The position numbers were made by a program, and so were the translations under genes. The notes below the pieces were generated by a model. That model was not told where the DNA came from and searched no databases. It saw nothing but the letters and a program-made list of their open reading frames with translations. From positions 1 through 6,080 of the forward strand of contig JANWJY010000048.1 of NCBI GenBank assembly GCA_025451715.1: 6,080 nucleotides of DNA, read 5' to 3'. Positions 1-4,444 of the stretch are shown here, one piece after another. This stretch comes from Fimbriimonadaceae bacterium. GTDB taxonomy: Bacteria > Armatimonadota > Fimbriimonadia > Fimbriimonadales > Fimbriimonadaceae. The first letter of the stretch is position 1; every line of letters starts with the position of its first letter.

Positions 1-1
1 C

Positions 2-751
2 GGACGGGACATCACCCGCCCGAAGGGGCAGACGCAGGGGCCCGGGGAGGAGCCGCCCAAGTTCGGGCCGAGCAAGGAGATGGACTTCGAACTCGAAATG
101 GGGTTCTACGTCGGCGAGGGCAACGACATGGGCAAGCGGATCACGGTCAGCAAGGCCGAGGACCATATCCTGGGGCTCGTGATCGTCAACGACTGGTCTG
201 CGCGCGACATCCAGCGCTGGGAGTACCAGCCGCTGGGGCCGTTCCTGAGCAAGTCGTTCGCGACCTCGGTCTCGCCTTGGATCGTGACCCTGGACGCTCT
301 CGAGCCGTTCCGAATCCCCGGAATTGATCAGGCTCCCGAACCATTGCCGCACCTGAAACAGGGGGGGCTGAAGCACTTCGACGTCCAGCTCGAGGTCTCG
401 ATCAAGACTATGAAGATGAAGCGGCCGCAGGTCGTGTGCCGCTCGAACATGGCGAACCTGTACTGGTCGATCGCGCAGCAGCTTGCGCACCAGACCTCGA
501 ACGGCACCCCCGCCGAGTTCGGCGACCTCTACGCAAGTGGCACGATCAGCGGCGAAGAGAAGGGCACGTTCGGCTCGATGCTGGAGCTGAGCTGGAAGGG
601 CACAGAGCCTATCGTGCTCACCGATACCAAGGAAAGACGCACGTTCCTCGAAGACGGGGACACTGTCACCCTGCGCGCTTGGGCCCAAGGCAACGGCTTC
701 CGCGTGGGATTTGGCGAGGTCAGCGGAACCATCGCACCGGCGAGGACGTGA
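2..751 (+). CDS. fahA: Fumarylacetoacetase, C-terminal part (5' end outside window)
   Basis: Fumarylacetoacetase hydrolyses 4-fumarylacetoacetate to fumarate and acetoacetate, the last step of tyrosine/homogentisate catabolism in the cytoplasm. The frame is already open at base 2 (GRDITRPKGQ..., like the RPxGQ segment of the family), so the first in-frame ATG at 80 is internal and the true start lies left of the window. About 249 residues are visible, against about 420 for the full-length human enzyme. Seen here: the metal-ligand segment DFELEM (near base 83), the hallmark NDWSARDIQRWEY block with its metal-binding Asp and substrate-contacting Arg/Gln/Tyr (near 188-226), PLGPFLSKSF with the conserved Lys, and ASGTISG followed by GSMLELSWKGT near the C terminus. 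The N-terminal domain and catalytic His are not in view. A G7 run at 361-367 does not break the frame. The downstream hydrolase overlaps the stop, so the two are probably co-transcribed. Family assignment is very secure; the gene symbol is conventional. Confidence 0.95.
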   Translation, partial: GRDITRPKGQTQGPGEEPPKFGPSKEMDFELEMGFYVGEGNDMGKRITVSKAEDHILGLVIVNDWSARDIQRWEYQPLGPFLSKSFATSVSPWIVTLDALEPFRIPGIDQAPEPLPHLKQGGLKHFDVQLEVSIKTMKMKRPQVVCRSNMANLYWSIAQQLAHQTSNGTPAEFGDLYASGTISGEEKGTFGSMLELSWKGTEPIVLTDTKERRTFLEDGDTVTLRAWAQGNGFRVGFGEVSGTIAPART

Positions 752-1305
752 TGCTCGCCCGGCTACAAGACTCTGTCGTGATCGTCGTGGACATGCAACC
801 TTCGTTCCTCGACGGCTGCTGGCGCAGCCGCGAGGTGCTGGAGCGGACGAAGTTCCTGGTCGAGTGCGCCAACCTGCTCGGCGTTCCCGTATTGGCAACA
901 GAGCAGTACAGGGAGCGGATGGGCGGGACCGAGCCCGGTCTCGCGAAGCTCATCGGGCAGGACGCGCTGAACAAGCTGACCTTCTCCTGTTGTGGCACCT
1001 CGCCGTTCAACGCAGCACTCCAATCCCTCAAAAAGAACCAGGCAGTCATCGTGGGGATCGAGACCCACATCTGCGTCAGCCAGACGGCCCACCATCTGGT
1101 CAGTCAGGCTCAAAACGAGGTCATCGTGTGCGTCGACGCGGTCACGGCCCGCAGCGAGGACCGCCACAAGATCGGCATGGAGCGCATCCGGGGAATCGGC
1201 GTCACCCCGGCACACACCGAGAGCGTGGTGTACGAATGGCTCGGATCAGCGAGCCACCCGCAGTTCAAGGACGCCTTGAAACTGGTCAAGAACTGCACAG
1301 GCTGA
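751..1305 (+). CDS. Isochorismatase-family cysteine hydrolase
   Basis: A 184-residue single-domain member of the isochorismatase/nicotinamidase-like (YcaC-type) superfamily. The Asp-Lys-Cys triad is complete: Asp14 in VVDMQ, Lys75 in LNKLTFSCCG, and Cys108 in VGIETHICV. The last motif is the usual nucleophile context, with the hydrophobic-hydrophobic-G-x-E/x-TH-x-C pattern. The start ATG at 751 shares its A with the TGA of the fumarylacetoacetase gene and has GAGG at 742-745, five bases upstream. A GTG at 748 is an in-frame alternative. A longer in-frame reading back to 436 would overlap the fumarylacetoacetase coding sequence and is not used. The substrate cannot be told from the sequence: the superfamily includes isochorismatases, nicotinamidases, N-carbamoyl amidohydrolases and many uncharacterised enzymes. 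Tight linkage to fumarylacetoacetase hints at a role in the same catabolic unit, which is inference. No signal peptide is seen, so a cytoplasmic location is expected. Confidence 0.9.
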   Translation: MLARLQDSVVIVVDMQPSFLDGCWRSREVLERTKFLVECANLLGVPVLATEQYRERMGGTEPGLAKLIGQDALNKLTFSCCGTSPFNAALQSLKKNQAVIVGIETHICVSQTAHHLVSQAQNEVIVCVDAVTARSEDRHKIGMERIRGIGVTPAHTESVVYEWLGSASHPQFKDALKLVKNCTG

Positions 1306-1337
1306 AACGGGACCCAGCGACCGTGACGCTAGCCCGG

Positions 1338-1346
1338 TGGTATCAT
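1338..1346 (+). promoter_or_regulatory. Candidate extended -10 promoter for the ribosomal operon
   Basis: TGGTATCAT matches the extended -10 pattern TGnTATAAT with one mismatch and lies in the only sizeable gap before the ribosomal genes. No good -35 box is seen at the normal distance: GTGACG at 1323-1328 is only 12 bases away. This would be tolerable for an extended -10 promoter. Transcription would begin near 1353, giving a leader of about 95 bases before rpsZ. This rests on pattern matching only. Confidence 0.4.
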
Positions 1347-1354
1347 TCGACTCC

Positions 1355-1371
1355 GCCGGTTCTGAACCGGC
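1355..1371 (+). promoter_or_regulatory. Perfect 7-bp hairpin in the rpsZ leader
   Basis: GCCGGTT (1355-1361) and AACCGGC (1365-1371) are perfectly complementary across a 3-base CTG loop. There is no T run after it on either strand, so it does not look like an intrinsic terminator. If the candidate promoter is right, the hairpin sits at the very 5' end of the transcript, where it could protect the mRNA or form part of a regulatory leader. Two weaker short inverted repeats follow: GGCG/CGCC at 1391-1402 and GGCC/GGCC at 1404-1413. Confidence 0.45.
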
Positions 1372-1434
1372 ACAACCAGACCACGGGACAGGCGCACACG
1401 CCAGGCCAAGGCCGCAGCGAACCAGCCCGGGAAC

Positions 1435-1441
1435 GGTGGGG
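1435..1441 (+). promoter_or_regulatory. Ribosome binding site of rpsZ
   Basis: GGTGGGG lies six bases before the ATG at 1448. It supports that start over the longer in-frame reading that begins at 1337 and adds sequence unlike S14. Confidence 0.6.
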
Positions 1442-1447
1442 ACACAT

Positions 1448-1633
1448 ATGGCCAAAGAGTGCTTAAAGTACAAGCAAAAGCAGAAGCCCAAGTTCGCCGT
1501 CCGCGCTTACACGCGCTGTAGCCTATGCGGACGTTCGCGAGGGTACATCCGTTATTTCGGCATCTGCCGCATCTGTTTCCGCGAGAGCGCGCACAAGGGA
1601 CTGTTGCCCGGCGTCGTAAAGTCGAGTTGGTAG
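1448..1633 (+). CDS. rpsZ: 30S ribosomal protein S14, type Z (zinc-binding)
   Basis: Small-subunit protein of the 30S head that contacts 16S rRNA. The 61-residue product is exactly the length of the short zinc-type S14, against about 100 residues for the zinc-free form. It has the family core KPKFAVRAYTRC, a four-cysteine zinc ribbon (Cys24, Cys27, Cys40, Cys43), the CRICFRE segment, and the standard ending in PGV.KSSW. An additional cysteine at position 5 is not one of the usual ligands. The ATG at 1448 gives a protein of family length and has a binding site six bases upstream. This is the first ribosomal gene of the cluster here. In the usual spc order it would follow rplE (L5), but a catabolic hydrolase gene stands there instead. 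rpsH begins 16 bases downstream. Confidence 0.97.
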   Translation: MAKECLKYKQKQKPKFAVRAYTRCSLCGRSRGYIRYFGICRICFRESAHKGLLPGVVKSSW

Positions 1634-1649
1634 GGGGCAAGAAGCAGAC

Positions 1650-2045
1650 ATGCACAGCGACCCCATCGCCGACCTTCTCACGCGCATCCGCAATGGGCTC
1701 ATGTCCCACGCGATGCACGTCGACGTGCCGATGAGCCAGATCAAGCTGGACATCGTGAAGATCCTCGAGGCCGAGGGCTACACCACCTCGCACGAGGTCC
1801 TCTCCGAGACCAAGTTCCCGATCCTGCGGATCCATCTCAAATACGACTCACGGCACAAGCCGATCATCCGCACGATCCGACGCGTGAGCAAGCCCGGCCT
1901 TCGCGTGTACCGCAAGAAGGGCGACCTCAAACCCGTGCGAAGTGGGCTCGCGACACAGATCCTCACGACCAGCGGAGGGGTCATGACCGACCGAGAGGCG
2001 CGCCGAAAGAGCATCGGCGGCGAGGTCCTCTGCGAGGTCTGGTAG
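1650..2045 (+). CDS. rpsH: 30S ribosomal protein S8
   Basis: S8 is a primary 16S rRNA-binding protein of the central domain, and in E. coli it is the translational autorepressor of the spc operon. The 131-residue product matches the family in length. It opens with the typical DPIADLLTRIRNG, has the central RISKPGLRVY-like segment (here RVSKPGLRVYRKK), and closes with the C-terminal rRNA-binding signature LTTSGGVMTDREAR (residues 105-118) and a GGEVLCEVW ending like Gram-positive and plastid S8. The ATG at 1650 follows the rpsZ stop by 16 bases. A G-rich GGGGG directly after that stop, with AAGAAG closer to the ATG, could serve for initiation. Whether S8 autoregulates this operon is not shown: the E. 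coli target lies near rplE, which is absent from this window. Confidence 0.97.
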   Translation: MHSDPIADLLTRIRNGLMSHAMHVDVPMSQIKLDIVKILEAEGYTTSHEVLSETKFPILRIHLKYDSRHKPIIRTIRRVSKPGLRVYRKKGDLKPVRSGLATQILTTSGGVMTDREARRKSIGGEVLCEVW

Positions 2046-2048
2046 GAG
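2044..2048 (+). promoter_or_regulatory. Shine-Dalgarno of rplF embedded in the rpsH stop
   Basis: AGGAG overlaps the TAG stop of rpsH (2043-2045) and lies seven bases before the rplF ATG. Ribosomes terminating on rpsH would cover this site, which suggests coupled translation. Confidence 0.7.
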
Positions 2049-2055
2049 CAAGACA

Positions 2056-2613
2056 ATGTCAAGAATTGGACTCAAACCCATCCCGGTCCCCGCGAACGTC
2101 ACCATCTCGATCGATGGCACGACGGTCACGGTCAAGGGCCCCAAAGGCGAGCTCTCGGAGAAGATCGCCCGCGAGATCAAGTTCGAGCAGGCGGAAGGGA
2201 AGATCAACCTCAGCCGCCCGAACAACGCTCGCCGCAACCGCGCCCAACACGGCCTTGTGCGGACGCTGATCGCCAACATGGTCGTCGGCGTCACCGAGGG
2301 CCACAAGAAGACCCTCGAGATCCGGGGCGTCGGCTATCGCGCCACTGTGCAGGGCAACGCGCTCGTGCTCAACGTTGGCTACTCGCATGAGGTACGGATG
2401 GAGGCGCCGAAGGGCATCAAGTTCGAGCTGAGCCCGGAAGTGCGCGGCCAGAACACTGAGATCAACGTGAGCGGGATAGACAAGGCCCTCGTCGGCCAAG
2501 TCGCCGCAGACGTCCGCAAGGTCCGCAAGCCCGACGTGTACAAGGGCAAGGGCCTGCGCTACAAGGGCGAATTCGTCAAGCTCCGCCCCGGCAAGAGGGC
2601 CGCTGGCGCTTAG
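2056..2613 (+). CDS. rplF: 50S ribosomal protein L6
   Basis: L6 binds 23S rRNA near the sarcin-ricin loop and the factor-binding region of the large subunit. The 185-residue product is about the normal length. It starts with the canonical SRIGLKPIPVP and shows the two repeated alpha/beta domains of the family: the first includes VTVKGPKGELS, the second begins around the KTLEIRGVGYRA segment. The C-terminal signature PDVYKGKGLRYKGE occupies residues 159-172. It ends in a short basic/alanine tail. The gene lies 10 bases after rpsH and 11 bases before rplR. Confidence 0.97.
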   Translation: MSRIGLKPIPVPANVTISIDGTTVTVKGPKGELSEKIAREIKFEQAEGKINLSRPNNARRNRAQHGLVRTLIANMVVGVTEGHKKTLEIRGVGYRATVQGNALVLNVGYSHEVRMEAPKGIKFELSPEVRGQNTEINVSGIDKALVGQVAADVRKVRKPDVYKGKGLRYKGEFVKLRPGKRAAGA

Positions 2614-2616
2614 GAG
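2612..2616 (+). promoter_or_regulatory. Shine-Dalgarno of rplR embedded in the rplF stop
   Basis: AGGAG overlaps the rplF TAG (2611-2613), eight bases before the rplR ATG. The arrangement repeats that at the rpsH/rplF junction, including a following ACAAGA. Confidence 0.7.
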
Positions 2617-2624
2617 ACAAGAAC

Positions 2625-2978
2625 ATGGCAGCAAAGTCACGAAGCGACATGCGGGAGGTCCGCCACAAGCGGAACAGGAAGCACCTCACGGGCACACCCG
2701 AGAGGCCGCGCCTCTCCGTCTACAGGAGTACAAAGCACATCTCGGCACAGCTCATCGACGACACCGAGGGCAAGACCCTCGCCGCCGCGAGCAGCCAGGA
2801 AAAGGACCTCAAGGCGCAGGACACACTCGCCGGCGCGAAGGTCGTGGGCCAAGCACTTGCCAAGCGCGCAAAGGAGAAGGGCATCGAGAAGGTCGTGTTC
2901 GACCGCGGCGGGTTCCGATACCACGGAGTCATCGCGAGCCTTGCAGAGGGCGCTCGTGAAGGAGGGTTGGATTTCTAA
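2625..2978 (+). CDS. rplR: 50S ribosomal protein L18
   Basis: L18 binds 5S rRNA, with L5, and helps dock it into the central protuberance of the large subunit. The 117-residue product is of normal length. It has a basic N terminus rich in Arg/Lys/His (about residues 4-20), the family segment ERPRLSVYRSTKHISAQLIDD from about residue 26, and the C-terminal FDRGGFRYHGV.ASLAEGAREGGLDF region, which is typical of the family. Its stop is followed by only three bases before rpsE, and the two genes share the same reading frame. The start has an AGGAG eight bases upstream. Confidence 0.97.
   Translation: MAAKSRSDMREVRHKRNRKHLTGTPERPRLSVYRSTKHISAQLIDDTEGKTLAAASSQEKDLKAQDTLAGAKVVGQALAKRAKEKGIEKVVFDRGGFRYHGVIASLAEGAREGGLDF
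2961..2966 (+). promoter_or_regulatory. Possible distant Shine-Dalgarno of rpsE inside rplR
   Basis: GGAGGG lies within the last codons of rplR but 15 bases before the rpsE ATG, longer than the usual 5-10. Nothing better is nearer, so rpsE may depend on re-initiation by ribosomes ending on rplR. Confidence 0.4.
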
Positions 2979-2981
2979 GCC

Positions 2982-3557
2982 ATGGCACGCGGACCAAGAC
3001 TAGTCGGACGGCGCCAATCGATGAGGCGGGATCAAGAGGGCCCGCAGCTCGACGTGCGCATCATCGCCTCCAGCAAGGTGTTCAAGACTAACAAGGGTGG
3101 CAAGACCGCCTCGTGGTCGATCCTTGTCGTGGTCGGTGACAACAAGGGCATGGTCGGAATCGGCCACGGCAAGGCGCGCGGCATCCCCGACGCGATCAGC
3201 AAGGCCGAGGAGGTCGCCCGCAAGAGCATGTTCCGCGTCGAGCTGATCGGGACAACGATTCCGCACGAGATCCGCTCGACCGCCGGCGCAGCTACGGTCG
3301 TACTCAAGCCCGCTTCGCCCGGTACGGGCGTCAAGGCCGGTAGCGCGCTGCGGCACTGCCTCGAGGCGGCAGGAGTGCACGACGTGCTCGCCAAGTGCCT
3401 TGGCAGTCGCAACCCGACCAACATCGCGCACGCGACCGTCAAGGCGTTCCGCACGCTCCGCTCGCCCGAGCAGATCGCGGCGCGGCGCGGCGCAGACGTC
3501 AACTCGCTCGTGCCTTGGCTGAAGAAGGCACGAAAGGAGGAGGCGGACAATGCTTAA
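2982..3557 (+). CDS. rpsE: 30S ribosomal protein S5
   Basis: S5 sits at the mRNA entry and decoding side of the small subunit and contributes to accuracy. The 191-residue product has an N-terminal dsRBD-like domain containing KGGK...SILVVVGDNKGMVGIGHGKA, then TTIPHEI (residues 91-97) and KPASPGTGV.AGSA, and a C-terminal domain with CLGSRNPTNIAHATV.AF and RSPEQIAARRG. The usual motif around NRV.KV.KGGRR.SF is altered to ASSKVFKTNKGGKTASW, with Asn, Arg and Phe replaced by Ser, Lys and Trp. The ATG at 2982 is the first possible start, because the rplR stop lies in the same frame three bases before. A later Met at 3021 is an alternative and would remove 13 basic residues. The last eight bases overlap rpmD. 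Confidence 0.96.
   Translation: MARGPRLVGRRQSMRRDQEGPQLDVRIIASSKVFKTNKGGKTASWSILVVVGDNKGMVGIGHGKARGIPDAISKAEEVARKSMFRVELIGTTIPHEIRSTAGAATVVLKPASPGTGVKAGSALRHCLEAAGVHDVLAKCLGSRNPTNIAHATVKAFRTLRSPEQIAARRGADVNSLVPWLKKARKEEADNA
3533..3543 (+). promoter_or_regulatory. Strong double Shine-Dalgarno of rpmD
   Basis: AAAGGAGGAGG contains two overlapping AGGAGG matches, ending nine and six bases before the rpmD ATG. It lies within the end of rpsE and is the strongest ribosome binding site in the window. Confidence 0.8.
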
Positions 3558-3990
3558 GATCACTCTTATCAGGAGCGTCATCGGCGCAAAGCCGGTCAAC
3601 CGCAAGACTGTGAGCGCGCTCGGCCTGAGAAAGACCGGTCGCACGATCTATCGCGAGGACGTCCCCTCGATCCGCGGCATGATCCACAACGTCCGTCACC
3701 TGGTCAAGGTCGAGACGGTCGACTCTGCGCCGGCCAAGGTCGCCAAACCGAAGAAGGTCAAGGCTGCCACGCCGGCCCCCAAGGTCGAGAAGGTCGCTGT
3801 GCCCGCCGCCAAAAAGCCGAAAGAGGCCAAGAAGCCGAAAGTGGCGAAACAGCCAAAGCAGGCGAAGCAGCCCGCGGCGAAAAAGGAAGCGAGCAAGCCT
3901 GCCGCCAAGAAGCCTGCGCCGAAAGCGCCAGCTCGCAAGGCCGACACGCAGCGAAAGTCGTTCGGCGAGGTCGGCAAGAAAAAGAAATAA
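3550..3990 (+). CDS. rpmD: 50S ribosomal protein L30 with long basic C-terminal extension
   Basis: Residues 1-56 are a complete bacterial L30, a 23S rRNA-binding protein of the large subunit: LKITLIRSVIGAKP, a VSALGLRKTGRT segment, and DVPSIRGMIHNVRHLVKVE. A normal bacterial L30 stops here, at about 60 residues. This protein continues to residue 146 with a tail of about 90 residues (57-146) containing 28 Lys, 21 Ala and 13 Pro and only six acidic residues. It is probably disordered and strongly positive, ending in KKKK. Hexads of the type K-[KQ]-P-K-x-A occur at 88-105. The tail resembles histone-H1-like and AlgP/HupB-type tails, a compositional likeness that does not show homology. The frame is open with no sign of a shift, and a good binding site for rplO follows directly after the stop, so the extension looks genuine. 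The start overlaps rpsE by eight bases. Confidence 0.94.
   Translation: MLKITLIRSVIGAKPVNRKTVSALGLRKTGRTIYREDVPSIRGMIHNVRHLVKVETVDSAPAKVAKPKKVKAATPAPKVEKVAVPAAKKPKEAKKPKVAKQPKQAKQPAAKKEASKPAAKKPAPKAPARKADTQRKSFGEVGKKKK
3811..3882 (+). repeat. Hexapeptide-coding tandem repeat (4 x 18 bases) in rpmD
   Basis: Four consecutive 18-base units encode KKPKEA, KKPKVA, KQPKQA and the degenerate KQPAAK (residues 88-111). Prolines fall at 90, 96, 102 and 108, exactly six apart. The units differ at several synonymous positions (CCG, CCG, CCA, CCC for the prolines), so the repeat is better kept in protein than in DNA, as expected for an old repeat under amino-acid-level selection. Confidence 0.75.
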
Positions 3991-3994
3991 GGAG
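3989..3994 (+). promoter_or_regulatory. Shine-Dalgarno of rplO embedded in the rpmD stop
   Basis: AAGGAG overlaps the TAA stop of rpmD (3988-3990) and lies nine bases before the rplO ATG. It is a third junction where termination and initiation signals are fused. Confidence 0.7.
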
Positions 3995-4003
3995 TCCTAA
4001 CAC

Positions 4004-4444
4004 ATGGCACTGCACGAACTACGATCTCCAAAGGGCAGCACGAAGCGCAAGAAGCGCCTCGCGCGCGGCATCGGTAGCGGCAAGGGCAAGACCGCAGGCC
4101 GAGGCACGAAGGGCCAGAAGGCCAGGCGCCAGGTCAACCCCGACTTTGAGGGCGGCCAGACGCCGATCCACCGCAGGCTCCCGGTCAAGAAGGGATTCCG
4201 GAACATCAACCACCGCGAGTATGCGATCGTCAACCTCGACGACCTAGAAAAGCACTTCGACGCGGGCAGCGAAGTGACACCCGAGACGCTCATCGAGAAG
4301 GGTGTCATTGGTCGGCTGAAGGACGGCGTGAAGGTCCTCGCGTTCGGCGAGCTGAAGAAGAAGCTCAAGGTCAAGGCGCACCGGTTTAGCAAGGCAGCCG
4401 CGGAGAAGATTACAGCCGCGGGCGGAGAGGTCACGACGCTTTGA
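4004..4444 (+). CDS. rplO: 50S ribosomal protein L15
   Basis: L15 is a 23S rRNA-binding protein needed late in large-subunit assembly. The 146-residue product is of normal length. It has the extended basic glycine-rich N terminus with GIGSGKGKTAGRGTKGQKAR, then the signature FEGGQTPIHRRLPVKKGFRN (residues 48-67), and a globular C-terminal domain. The ending GGEVTTL is ordinary for the family. The TGA stop overlaps the TTG start of secY by three bases. Confidence 0.97.
   Translation: MALHELRSPKGSTKRKKRLARGIGSGKGKTAGRGTKGQKARRQVNPDFEGGQTPIHRRLPVKKGFRNINHREYAIVNLDDLEKHFDAGSEVTPETLIEKGVIGRLKDGVKVLAFGELKKKLKVKAHRFSKAAAEKITAAGGEVTTL
4424..4430 (+). promoter_or_regulatory. Ribosome binding site supporting the TTG start of secY
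   Basis: GGAGAGG lies ten bases before the TTG at 4441, inside the end of rplO. There is no ATG or GTG that would keep the SecY N terminus, so this site helps fix the TTG as the start. Confidence 0.6.

Noticed and set aside
361..367. G7 run in the fumarylacetoacetase gene as a frameshift site
   Set aside because: The protein matches the family on both sides in one frame, so no shift is indicated.
436..750. In-frame upstream extension of the isochorismatase-family gene
   Set aside because: It would overlap the fumarylacetoacetase coding sequence, with a basic low-quality sequence. The ATG at 751 has a binding site and gives family length.
1355..1371. Hairpin as a rho-independent terminator of the catabolic genes
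   Set aside because: No T run follows it on either strand, and it lies downstream of the candidate promoter.
1391..1413. Short inverted repeats in the leader as a riboswitch
   Set aside because: The stems are only 3-4 bp and no known riboswitch core could be recognised.
1337..1447. In-frame upstream extension of rpsZ
   Set aside because: The 37 extra residues do not resemble S14, and the ATG at 1448 gives exactly the 61-residue family length with its own binding site.
711..1466. 251-codon + strand frame across the isochorismatase gene into the rpsZ leader
   Set aside because: The product is an Arg/Gly/Pro-rich shadow. The overlapping hydrolase has a full catalytic triad in a different frame.
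2059..2640. 193-codon - strand frame opposite rplF
   Set aside because: It is a mirror of L6 codons with no family features and no plausible own signals.
3718..3987. L30 tail as a product of a frameshift or a separate gene
   Set aside because: The tail is in the same frame as the core, has no internal start with a binding site, keeps one consistent Lys/Ala/Pro composition to the end, and its stop forms part of the rplO binding site.
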